NCBI GenBank assembly: GCA_018873225.1
Contig: JAEILZ010000001.1
Coordinates: 4,278,001 to 4,342,000 of the forward strand
Length of the DNA stretch: 64,000 nucleotides
DNA from: [Phialemoniopsis] sp. UDSM-2020
Lineage: Eukaryota; Ascomycota; Sordariomycetes; Thyridiales; Thyridiaceae
Direction: 5' to 3'
Shown piece by piece: positions 11,551 through 22,723 of the stretch. The notes beneath the pieces were generated by a model. That model saw nothing but the letters and a program-made list of their open reading frames with translations, was not told the origin of the DNA and made no database searches. The first letter of the stretch is position 1. The number at the start of each line of letters is the position of its first letter. The translations under genes were made by a program, and so were the position numbers.

Positions 11551-12054
11551 GTGGTCTGGCGGTGAAGGTTGTCGAGTGTGTGCGAGAACTGCTGGAGTTT
11601 GCTAGGCTTTGCCCTGACAAGCATGGTGGCCGGAGGCCAGGGGTATCATGGCAATATGAGCTCGTGGACTCGGGCCCGTACCATGATGAGGCCTCACCAA
11701 GTATCTGTTGTTGCTGCGATACCTACAAGATAGGGTGTAAGTCATAGGGTGTAAGTCCTAGGGTGTAGACGCCCGTGGTCAGCAACGAGGCGTCCAATAG
11801 CAGCAAGTGTCATGTACCATGTAAGTGTACTTTCCATGTAGACCCCATGTGTGGTTGTGCCACATGAGATAGAGCAAAGAGTTGGACGGAGAATCTTTCG
11901 TCATTCAATTGAGCCAGACAGACATCGATGTCAAATCAACGATACTGCTGATTTCATCTAATAAGACAAGAGAGATCTATGCATACACGAACCACACAAT
12001 ATAGACCAATGCTTGCCACCAAGTAAATTGTTCGACACACTCCATGAAGCCGGT
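11551..12054. other. Intergenic region upstream of the C2H2 gene
   Basis: About 500 bases holding the promoter of the C2H2 gene and the 3' end of the large F-box gene. It includes the 14-base tandem repeat at 11731-11770. I see no coding signal. Confidence 0.55.
11731..11770. repeat. 14-base tandem repeat, three units
   Basis: Three copies of a TAGGGTGTAAGTC-type unit begin at 11731, 11745 and 11759; the third is shortened. The TAGGGTGT core looks vaguely telomere-like, but the 14-base period and low copy number fit ordinary slippage better. Function unknown. Confidence 0.7.
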
Positions 12055-15000
12055 TCATTCATAGCGCACCTGGCGGCGAACCGCTCCGGCATAGGTTCCA
12101 GCATGGCCTTCCGCATGAGTTGCCGCATGACTTCCTGCATGAGGCTGCGCAGCCGGGAAATGCGGATCATACTCCTCGTAGTACTCAGGATCGGCTCGAG
12201 AGATCTGGTCCCCATGAGGAGCCGACGTGCGAGATTCGTACACCATAGGCGGGGCAACAGTCTCCCGGGCATACATGACTTGTTCATAGCGCTGCGGCGG
12301 ATAGACCGACATCTCCCTTCGCAAAGGTCTCGCCTCGGCCTCGTCATCGTACCGGGTGTAGTATCTCGTTGGCACACGCTCAAACTCAGGTTCCGGCTCT
12401 GGAATAGTGGTGCGAACCGGTCGGCGCACGAAATAGTTACCGTCTGGATGACGGACTTCAACGAGTTCATAAGCCTCGTATTCGACAGGCCGGGGCCGGA
12501 CTTCGTCCGCGTATACCCGGTAGTATTCCTGTCGGGGAGGGAGGCGTTCGTAGTGGAGATCCTCCTGTATGGCGGTCGGCTCTCTGATACGGTAAAATGG
12601 TTCATCGCGCGGAACGGGGCTGCGCTCCCGGTAGTCCCCGACAGTTGGCTGACGAGCGTACCTAACGTAGACTGGTGATCGGGAACGTCCTCGAGGAGCA
12701 GGTATAGGCTCGTCTGCGTAGCGTAGAGACATTTCGGGGCTACGGCGTCTTCCGTGAAGAACAGAAAGGTCTGGCCTGTCATCAACATAGATGACATTAG
12801 ACGAGGGATGAGGCTGAGTGTTGCGGATCACCTGTGAAGGCCTCTCATCAAGATGCATCTCCAAGGCTCCAAGCAAATCTTGCTCGTCTTGGCCTGCCGC
12901 AATCTCTTTCCTACGAGTAGGTCTCGGTTCGTGCCGAACTATTGGGGCAGGCCGCTTTGCGGGTACAACCGGTGGAGTGCTAGACTTGCTCGTTCTAGCC
13001 GACGTGAAGGCTGGTGTATGATTTGGAGTCTCCTCGAGCGGTTTCGGTACAGGGGCGGCTGACGGCTGAACACGCGCGGCTTGCGCTCTATCGGCTGCCC
13101 ACATAGCCCGAATCTCCTCTTCTTGACGACGCTCTTCCTCCTCGGCCTGCTTGTCCTCCTTCTCCTCGAGTTCCTTCCGCCGTGCCTGCTCAGCCTCTTC
13201 AGCCTCGTTGCGCCGCTTGTTACGGTTCTTGCCTTTATTCTTTTTGGAGCCCCCCTGACGTCCTGGCTGGGGGCCAGGATTGCGAGATTGCGATGATGTC
13301 CGTCCACTATCCCCATGCTTGCCCATGTTCACTGCCTGTGCCAAAGACTGCGTATGGGTGTGATGCTGTGGTGCTGGCTTGGGTTCTGATGCACTGCCAT
13401 ATTCGAAAGGTTGCGTTTGTGAATAAGAATATGGCGGCATTTGAGACTGTGAAATCGAGGGCTCAGAACCAGTGCCAATATATGATGGGTGGTCATGGTT
13501 ACCATGACCAATGTCCGCTGGGCGCGATGCCGACGTGTAGTACTGGTCATGATTGTCGACGGAAGCCATGGGCGTATCAGCAGTAGGCCCATGCTGAGCA
13601 GACCACGACACCGCACTCTGAGGATAGCCCGACTCAGGGGCACTTTGAACCTCGAGGAGTTGAGATAAAGCCTCTGATACCAGGTATGATTTTTGGGAGT
13701 CCGTGGTGGAGTACTTGACGCGTTGAAGAATCGAAGTATCAGGGAGAAGTACCATGTCAACAGTCCAGTCCAAAGGATGATCGTAAGGGCCTGCATTGAC
13801 GAGGGCCTCGATGTGCTTGGCCTGGAAGTGATTCACAAGCTGAGGCAAGGAAAAGGAGCGCTTGTCCTGCTCTGCCACATGGGCGCTGCCTAAACGCGAA
13901 TAGCAAGCTTTGCACTTCAGCTCATTGACGTTTCGAACAGGCCGCATGTCCTTATTGTTTGACAGTCCGTCTATGAACATGGCCAAAGGAGGTGACTCGT
14001 TGAATTTGCTTTTGAAGCGCTTGGAGAGATGGTAGACGATGATATGGACTCTGACACTTCCCGGTAGGTCTTTGATCTGTGCAGTTGTTGTCCAGAGTTC
14101 TCTGGCATCCCGAGCCATGTTTTCAAGCTGGAAACGGTAATGGTCAGCATGATGGGCCCCTTGCGGCGCTGAATGCTCCATCTGTGAATGTGGCTGGTAT
14201 GGATCATAAGTGTACTGCGGAGGGTGGCCATATGGCTGGGAAGCATCAGGCGCTCCGTGTGGAAAAGGTGGCGGGAATGTATATGGTGCTTCTTGACTAG
14301 GGAATGGGGACTGCGCATAACCCGGGGCCGATACTTGATAGGCACCTTGAGGATGGTAGGGCTGTGGTGTGTACGGATCGGTATACGGCGGAGCGGCAAA
14401 ATGACTTGAGCTTCCTGGGAAATGCTGCAGCGGTTGCCCGATTGCTGGTATGCCTGGCGGGAAGCTTGCTTGACTATACGAGGGTTGAGGACCTGAATGT
14501 TGTGCCGTGAAGACCGGCGGCTCCTGTTGGTAGTACTGATTGCGGTTCGCAAGCTGGGGTTCTGGGCAAAAAGGCGGATGCCCAGGCCATTCAGCTCGCC
14601 AATGCACCACGATAATGCCAGAGCTGAGGGCCGTTGTATGCTTGGCAGCATAATGCTGTATGACACCTTCGAATCCATAGTACTTGAAATTGTTTTCGCA
14701 GCCGTTGCAAAGAAAGAGTTCTTTCCTATAGGTCTCGGTGTGCGGCCTGACCTTGGTATCGAAGATCCATTTCATATTCTCCAACGTCAGCTTTTGGGTA
14801 TAGGGGCCCTGCACCGGATCGATGATCGGCTCCTTTCCAGCTGCTTGTGCCGCCGCCGCGTCTTCAGCGATTCCAGCGTAGAATCCTCGCCGAACGTAGA
14901 GCAGAACATCAGCCGCGAATTTTGGACTATTCTCTTTGGTGACTTTGTCACCCTCGTCCCAAGCGTCGCGAATGACTTCATCTGCAAGAAGTGCGATCCG

Positions 15001-16764
15001 ACGGCGGACAGGTTCTTGGATAATCTCCCAGTCTTTATCGAGAAGCTCTTTCTCTTTGCCTATCTCTTCGCGACTCCGTTGCTGCTCTGCACCATCGTTG
15101 GTACGGTTCTGAGCCGCTTGTATCTTCTCACGCTCTTCGGCATCGGCTCTTTGGGCCAGGAGGCGAGGCCTGAGAACATCCCACGCATTATCGTCCAAGG
15201 GTGTGATGAGCTGGATCGCTGCTTGGAACGAAGGGATATGCACCAATACAGATGGTTCAAGCGGAGGGTCTAGCAGTAGGGCTCGACGCTCGATCTCAGC
15301 TTTGCGAGCTGCTTTGAGACCAGCGACTTGTTCCTTGGTCCGCTCCGGACGATGAGGCGGGGGCGGAAGTGGATGTGGCTGGACACCAGTCACGAGTCCA
15401 GGTTTTGATTCTGTGGCAACCAGTAAGTTCAGCTCTCGAACTTGAAGAATGATCTAAGACAAACCTTTCACAGCGGTATGGTCTTCGGGAGGCGGATTCG
15501 CTGATTTCACTGGTTCCGCTGGCACCTGCGGTACATAGCCGGGATAGAGGGTTGTTTGCATCTGCAATATAGACGCAGAATCCGCAAATTTCTCCCATCG
15601 TAAACTATCACCCCGTCTCTCGGAGCCGCGGCCTTCCAAGCCTTTGAGCCACTCTTCCGTGGCAGCTGATCCTAGGGCTCTGACTTGGAGGAACTCTCGT
15701 TTGAGGCTTTCGACGTCAGCTGCCCAAAAGCGTTTGGTAAGTTTCGTATTGGCCGGAACTCGGTCATTCTCGAGATCTCTCGCCGAGAATACAGCCATGT
15801 CCTCAGTAGCAAAGACCGCAGGAAGTGCCGATAGGAGTTCCGTTGGTATCGACGACGACAGTAATATATCGAGTTCCTAAGGACAAATTAGATCGCCTCA
15901 TTGAATGAATTGGGCGAGCAATGACGATCCACCAACCTTCATCGATCTACTCTTGAAACAATCGCCACACGCTCGTGTTGCAAATGGCCAGACTGTAGAG
16001 ATATTACCAGTGGCTGAGCCAAGCTGTTGCCCTTTGACGTCCCTATCGTCTCCGTGCTTGCCGCAATGAAGACAAGAAGGAGAGCAGACCACTTGCCACA
16101 TCTCAAGCTCGGTCTTTCCAAGCAGAGGTGCCGGCATATTAGGCCAAAAAAGCCTCCTTGAAGTCTGCCAGATGGCGTTCGAGCTTAGAGGTAAAAGTGT
16201 ACTGCGAGTAGCATCCGTGGGAGGAAGAATGCTACTTTGAGCAGACGAGGGATTGAGATAGGAGTGAAAGAGCTTGTTGACGAGCAACAAGCGCCCTAGG
16301 GATCTAGGGGGGCAGAAAGTAAAGACATGATGCCAGATCCCAGCTGGAAGACGAGACTTGTCGGAAACCTGAATTCCATTGGTACCGTGATCCAATTTCA
16401 CCTTCTTTGTATTGTCTCTTCTTGCCTCTGTGACACCCTCCATGTCTTCCAATGTGTCGTCTGGCGACTTGCGCTTTCTAGACAATGTGTCGTGCTCATA
16501 GAATGAGGGGTCATTATCAGAGTCAACAGCAGATGAAGAAACTCCGGTGGGCAGAGCTGCGTTGTCATCTTCGTCGTCTGTATCGGCAAGCATGGAAATA
16601 TCGGATGGGGAGTCGTGGTTCACAGGGCTTTGAGCTGTGGGTTCTGCATCCTCGGCAGAGTATATCGAATCAAGATCGTCTCCTGGTTCGTCAGTTTGGC
16701 CTATTACAGCTCCTTCAGCAGATGACCTCGCATCATGCTGGTGAGAAGAAGTTGGCTGATCCAT
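12055..16764 (-). CDS. Large F-box protein with zinc-finger-like and coiled-coil segments
   Basis: Three exons, 16764-15937, 15876-15465 and 15410-12055, join what look like separate open frames into a 1531-residue protein; both junctions keep frame. Residues 1-135 are acidic and Ser-rich, with a basic RKRK patch. An F-box-like segment spans about 139-175 (LPAGIWHHVFTFCPP and RLLLVNKLFHSYL), implying a role as an SCF ubiquitin-ligase adaptor. Cys pairs follow (SCLHCGKH, ACGDC). The third exon encodes an Arg/Glu-rich helix, a C2H2-like unit (LCNGCENNFKYYGF with HYAAKH), a Tyr/Pro/Gln-rich disordered stretch, a second Cys/His unit (LKCKACYSRLGS, HFQAKH), a strongly charged coiled coil (EEAEQARRKELEEKEDKQ), and an Arg/Tyr/Pro-rich tail. 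I recognise it only as a fungal protein of unknown function. The second donor (GTTTGT) is weak, but exon 1 to exon 2 is firm. Confidence 0.8.
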
Positions 16765-18680
16765 CAGACTGTAGGCAAAGGATGACAAGATGGCGCGACA
16801 GCCGACTGTCGCAAGAGAATAAAGGCTCTTGCCACAAAGAACAAGACAGTACAGAAATGATGGGAATCAACACAACACCGTCAACACTTGTGGGTTGAAG
16901 TGGATGAAAGCTAACACCACCAGACAAGATTGCTATGCAGGGGCTATGCAACCTGCTTGACGAAGTTGTCTTTCCAAATTCGAGAAGAGTGATGCCTTGC
17001 AAAGTTCCTCGACGGTGAAGTGCTTGTCATGGACATGGACGGCGGCTGTCAGGTGTGGTACTTGATGCAGGACTAGAATCCCAGGCGATTGAGGAGGAGG
17101 AGGGAAGGCCTTGGGCGACTGAAGATATCATAGAAATGTTTTCGCAAGCTCGAAAGCATTGCATTGATTGCTTTGGCCGACCGTGGAATATGGTTCAAGA
17201 TTGTTGGACAGCAGCAAGGCTGAGGTATGGATTTCTTGCAGGCATGCAGGCAAGAAAGCGTGGCCGCGTCTGAAGTTTTGCGGCGCTGATTAGATAAGAG
17301 GCTTGTGCTCGCGGCCGCCAGTCTCGTCGTGGGCACCACGCCTAAACACGAGGATGGGGAGAGCAAACAGCCATGTCGACAGTCAAAGGAATGTCCACGA
17401 CAATCGGGAGGAAATTGAATACCTTGAGCGCATTTTAAAGGCCATCTCTGTATCGAAGCAGAAATGCTTCTAGTTGTATGTACGAGCATTTAGCATTTCC
17501 GTCTCAGCCTCCGTCATCATCACAAAGTAATGAGCAATACTGAGGTTAACTTCCCCGTCCAAGTGGGTGACGGATCAGTTGACGGTTTGCCATCTTGATG
17601 TACCTCAATTCATAACTGATCACCCAGGACTATCCCACCAGCTGAGCGCATATAAATCATTCAGCCTATTAGTCATTTGGGTAGAAGTTGATTCAAATTC
17701 GTCAACCTTTCTGACGCTCACTAGCTCGTCCTACCACCTCTTAATTCCGATTCTAACGTGACCTTGGAACAATACGGGGGTATGAATGCTGAGAAAGAAG
17801 CCCCTGAACGTTGACGGCGAGCTACTCACCTGCGCCCCTCTGCTCACCAACCAATTGAGGAGCTTTGGTTGCATGTTGCATCCGTTGCACCTGGCCAGGC
17901 GTCCCCCTAGCGTGTTTCGCCAAGGTGAAACATCCGTCCATTGTAGCGGGTGATTGGCAGGCCACAGAGGTTCAGGCGGGGTTGCACCCACCGCCATGAT
18001 TGGAGCCTGGTGATCTGAACTCTCCCTGAACAGCACTTTACGGGTTTGCCCCTTTGTCAGTCCCTACGGAAGCACCCGTTTTCTTCAATGCAAGGCCACT
18101 GGTCCCCCCCATGCCGGATCCCCAGACCAAGGCACATCAGAGGATCGTGATCAACAGACCGGCGGCTTTTCAGATGCAGGGGTTGCGGTCAGCCCGGGCA
18201 AGGAGGTAACCTTGCTTCTGGCGCCCCATCCGTGTTACTGACTCCATAGGTGAGGATTGCAAGCATATGCATATAAGGTATTGATAGGCCATCATGCGCA
18301 TCACAGGTGCTGTCGTCTCCTCCTCTCTTTTTCTTGAATATCTAGAGTCACTCTCTTGCTCTGTGCCTTGTCATTCCTTTCATCTTGCTCATTCTATCAC
18401 GATCTGCCCAGGAGGCAATTACATTCTTTGTCCGTGATCTCAGCCATCATCGCTTCGCAGCCTTCTGCATACAAAGCCCTTGTCGACATCTTCGTCACTT
18501 GCTCTCAAGTGAATAGCAACGCAATCTATAGATCAGAACTCGCCGTACGAATAACCTGTCTTTCGAAGCATTATATAAAGCAGTCTTTGAGCCTTGCAAC
18601 GATTTCTCTTCCTCTATCCGCTCGCAGTAAAATCCAACACCTTCCTGAGCTTCTTACATCAACTCATTCAAACCACGAAA
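16765..18680. other. Intergenic region, F-box gene / secreted-protein gene
   Basis: 1.9 kb between divergent genes. Open frames at 17055-17273 and 17073-17489 overlap on opposite strands and lack domains, so they are probably chance. A TATA-like stretch sits near 18267-18280, and a C/T-rich leader precedes the secreted-protein start. I see no RNA gene. Confidence 0.5.
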
Positions 18681-19416
18681 ATGCGTTTCCACGTCCTCGC
18701 ACTCTTCAGCAGCCTTGCTGCCGCTGCGCCCGCCGCCCTGACTGCTGAGAAGCGCCAGGCGGCCGCAGACGGTTCGGCCTGCAGCATCATCGAGAAGATC
18801 ATGCCCAAGTCCGTCTCCTGCGACGGCACCTCCGAGGACTGCCGCACCGCCGAGCAGGCCGCCGACTTCTTCATCGCCGGCATGCAGAAATGGTCCATCT
18901 ACGCCCCGGCCCAGATCGCCGGCGTCCTCGCCGTCTCGGCCCTCGAGTCCGGCGAGCTCAAGTTCAAGCACAATGTCGTGCCGGGCCGCCCTGGCCAGGG
19001 CACCGTCAACATGCAGATGATCAAGGTAAGCCAGGCCCAACAAGTCTCGCATCCATACACCCTCTCAATGCCAATCTTGCTAATATCGTTCCCATAAATA
19101 GTACAACCTGCTCTACGCCCGCGACATCCCGGAACTCAAGCCCAAGGCCGACGCCATCACCACCGCCGCATCGGGTGAGGACCTGCCGGCGGACCAGGCC
19201 AACGCTGTCCTCGCGCTCGTCACCCCGGACGAGTACAACTTCGCCTCGGGCGCCTGGTTCCTCGCCACGCAGTGCTCCGCCGACGTCCGGACCCAGCTGG
19301 CTACCGGATCCGACGCGGGCTGGGCCGCCTACATGGGATGCATCGGCGTGCCGGCCGACGACTCGGACCGTCTCAAGTACTGGACCGCTGCTAAGGCCGC
19401 CTTCAACCTTTCGTAA
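18681..19416 (+). CDS. Small secreted protein of unknown function
   Basis: Two exons, 18681-19025 and 19102-19416; 219 residues. The first 17 or so residues are a classic signal peptide (MRFHVLALFSSLAAAAPAA). A short pro-segment ends in Lys-Arg (AEKR), a Kex2-type site, so the mature protein probably starts near residue 27. The mature part has four or five Cys (ACSIIEKIMP, SVSCDG, EDCRTAEQAADF) and a helical core (YAPAQIAGVLAVSALESGEL) followed by HNVVPGRPGQGTVNMQM. That arrangement is reminiscent of small fungal secreted proteins with a lysozyme-like helical fold, but this is a guess from pattern only. There is no transmembrane segment after the signal peptide and no GPI-type tail. Coding bias is strong (mostly C-ending codons), suggesting high expression. 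It converges on the Zn2Cys6 gene. Confidence 0.85.
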
Positions 19417-20011
19417 ACTGGGAGGACAGTCTGGTGACGATGGTGAGGAATGAGATTAGCATTTGACTTCTTTTCGTGGTGGACACGGACCTCTTTTCAT
19501 GGAAACTTGCCTGTGGCTCCTGCTTTCCAACCTGTTTTCCTCCTCGGGGATATTTGCAATATTTGGCGTATTTTTGACTTTCAAGAGCATCTTGGGCAGC
19601 CACCGGGATAAACACGGGAGGCCGTAGCAAGCATTGAGATGAGTGGACTAAATACGATATCCAATTCTACATTTTGAAACCCAAACAGGCCAGCCTGACA
19701 ATATGAGCGTAATGATTTCATTGAGAAGGGTATACTCTCTCCCTCAAGCCCTGCCGACATTGCCATATCCTAGTGGTAGTACACATGCTCTCAAATGAGC
19801 CCAGGCAGCTCTCCAAATTCGAAGATCCTATCTAAGTTGATCCCGAACCAGACTTGCAAGATCCCTCAACACAGAGCCACCCAAATTCTCCTTTCCCAGC
19901 GTTGGCGTCAACGAAGTTCAGCCTTTTCAACATCATCTCGATCGTTATCATGATATACATCCACTTGGATCATGTCTGCCTCATCGTGTGAAGCGCACTG
20001 TCTCAGCGCAT
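19417..20011. other. 3' region between secreted-protein gene and Zn2Cys6 gene
   Basis: 595 bases between convergent stop codons. It should hold both 3' UTRs. No open frame with a domain and no RNA structure was recognised. Confidence 0.55.
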
Positions 20012-22723
20012 TCACATCCCATTCCCACTCGGTCCCGTGCTAGGACCCGATCCCGATCCGTTCGCACTCGGTGGCGTGTACGCGAATCCGCTTCCGCTAT
20101 CGGTAGAGCCCGGCGGCCCCTGGACTGGATCCGTGTTTCCAGAGAAGAACTGGAACGATTGGTCGGTGCCAAAGTTACCTGATTGAGCATAGTTTTGCAG
20201 GGTGTCCTGACAAGGTGTTAGCTGTAAGTGCATCTACAGAAAGTCCAGGATGAAGACTTACCCAGTCGAAGTTCTGCGTGAAATCCATGCCGTCGTTCAT
20301 ATTGTTAAACATCGAGAACGGCGAACCTGGGTTGTTCAGACCCGCACCAAAGTCGCCTGAAAAGTCCGGAGTCATACCAGTGCTGGTGCCCTCAATGGCC
20401 GGCCCCAGAGCGGGATCAATAGCAGGATAGGATGTGCCTCCCGGACTCTGCACCGTACCAAAGAGCGCCGCCGTGTTGGGTGTTAAGCCGCCACTCTGCA
20501 TCATGCTCATAGTAGGTGCTGCGTTCTGTTCTGGAACCTCACTGTTACCCCCAGAAGCAGCAAACATATCCTCCCTCATGAGAACGTTCGGCTGTTCAAG
20601 AGAATTATCGGGGCTGGTAGACTTGGCAGCGATCTTCTCAAGCACAATCTTGAGAATGTTGTATGCCTTGAATGCTTCGATCGAGCCGTCACGAAGACCC
20701 TCCCAGATGTCACGCGTGGACTCGAGGCAGCTGACCATCTCCTCACGCTGTTCCGGCGTCCAGAAGTATAGCACCTGCGAGTCCTGGCGTCCACCCTTCT
20801 TGTCTGCTACATTGTGATAATGCAGCTCGAGAGATAGGATCATGGCTGGCAGGAGGAAATCTTTCGTAGCGATAGATGTCACATACCACTTGATAGACCG
20901 TAGCCGCCCGTTGCCTTGGGACTCCTTATGCAGGGTGTTCAGATGCCGCAGCATCTCTAGAGACGCTTCAATAGACCGTCGGCGCGAATGGGCATACCGA
21001 GCATTCTGTTGAGCGCGTGTCATATACTTCCTGTGGAGTAGACAAACGATCTTCTGGTACAGGATGTCGATGTTGTATCGCGCGATGATCAGGGTGAGCG
21101 GATCGTTTGCCCCGTCCAGTTGGTGCAGCTTCAGATGAGGTGGTAGCTCGGCTTCAATTTCTTGAAGTCGGCTGTCGAACCGCAGGATCTCGTCGTAATG
21201 CACTTGGTTCCTGACACGGCTTGTCGCCTGCAAGATATTTCCCAGCTCCAGACATAGCCTGACCTTGGCGATCATATAGCCGATAGGTGTGGGCTCCGAG
21301 TGTGGTCTCGATTTTGGCAGAACCTTGGTGTCCGGCCCGAATTCTTCGTCAAAGATGTTGTGAGGTAGCTCAGTATCGCAGTCATGATCATAGATCATGT
21401 TCGGCAAAGATACTTGGTGCGAAAATATGACATCGCTCATCCGGACCAGCGCCCATGTTCTTCTCCTCATCTCCTGTAAGAATTGTCAGTCGTCATATCA
21501 TGCATGATTTTAATTTAGAAGGGAGTACTCACAGCCTGGAACGGAGTTAAAGATGGGAACCACTTTGCATCTCTGTGATAACCCATCCTGAAAGCCACCC
21601 TCGTGATGAGGGAGCAAATCAACCAGAGGCCTAGATCGGCGTCCCACCGCGAGGAATACTCGCCGAATGTGTAGAGCAGCATAGTCTCCACGGTATACTC
21701 GACAGGCTTCGTATAATCAGCCGCAGTGAGACACTGTACTGTCCTGAGCCTGTAGAGCGCCGCCAATTCGAGCGACCGCCCTTTCCACTCTGGCGGCTCA
21801 TCTCCGACCTTGTGGTAACTGAGCATCGCCAGACAGAGGACTGAATAAAGCAGTCCGAGCCACATTATCGGCGTTTTGGAGGGATCCTGCCAGTGATTGC
21901 GAAGTTGCGAGTGGAAAGTCGGTGCGTGGATAATATTGACGGCATTGTCCATCGAGTTGAAGTACCGCCCACAAAGTGTCAATACACTGGACTTGGGAGG
22001 AAGCTCTGCTCTGAGCTCGACTTCAGTCGCAGGAGTTGACCCAATGAGAAACGTCGGCGCCTCCCGAGCTGTCGCAGGCTTACTTCGGAGGACCTTCTCG
22101 TAGCTCGACTCCAGGTCTTTCTTGTGGTTGATGAAGTACTGCCTGACTTCGGAGATATCGGCTAGGATGGTATGCCAATGTTCTTGCCCGATATACATGG
22201 ACTTGCCTCGGTCTGCATCGACTTTCAGCACACCCAGAGATCTCACAAGATCGTCGCTGTCACTCTCATCGTCGCCTTCATCATGCATTGCCCCATCATC
22301 ATCCTGATCCATTCTGGCGGATGATGTACTGTCGACCGTTGAAGCCGACACTGGTTCGGTGGTAGAAGCTCCAGCCGCTGCACTAACGGAAGAGGATGAG
22401 TCGACCGTTGCGCCGCCGTGCATTAGTGACAAAACCAGACCCTCAAGCCGGTCAATGCGGTTCTGCATGTCATCGGGGCTCGCATTTGCCTGGTTCTGGT
22501 TCTTTTTTCGAGAAGAAGGCGTTGCATAAGAGCACGACGAGGCATCGGACCCCTCGCGTTTGACGCAGTTGCTACAAGGGTGACCTCTGTCACATTTCAA
22601 TTTCCTGGTGCGGCACGGATAGCAGCTCAGAGGTACTCTGTTCCGCTTGCGCACGACTCTGAATTGCTCTTCCGGAGAGCGGACTCCCGTCGAGGAATTG
22701 GTGGATGGCGGTGTTGGCGTCAT
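20012..22723 (-). CDS. Zn2Cys6 (fungal binuclear cluster) transcription factor
   Basis: Exons 22723-21533, 21473-20262 and 20206-20012; 865 residues. The DNA-binding domain has Cys34, 37, 44, 50, 53 and 64 (SCYPCRTRKLKCDRGHPCSNC) in the GAL4-type order; the last gap, ten residues, is longer than usual. A short linker leads to a predicted dimerisation coil (DDMQNRIDRLEGLVLSLM). A Ser/Asp-rich acidic stretch follows. The middle homology region spans about 240-620 (fungal-specific transcription factor domain), including NIIHAPTFHSQL and LTPFQAEMRRRTWALVRMSD, the conserved RRRxW motif, which is split by intron 1. The C-terminus is Gly/Ser/Asn/Pro-rich and probably activating. I chose the ATG at 22723 because a longer in-frame extension has no ATG. 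The target is unknown; the divergent neighbour, 2.8 kb away, is a multicopper oxidase. Confidence 0.9.

Noticed and set aside
11731..11770. Interstitial telomere
   Set aside because: The period is 14 bases, not the 6-base TTAGGG unit, and there are only three copies.
17073..17489. 138-codon minus frame with several Cys
   Set aside because: Overlapped by a plus frame, low complexity, no splice-supported extension and no recognisable family.
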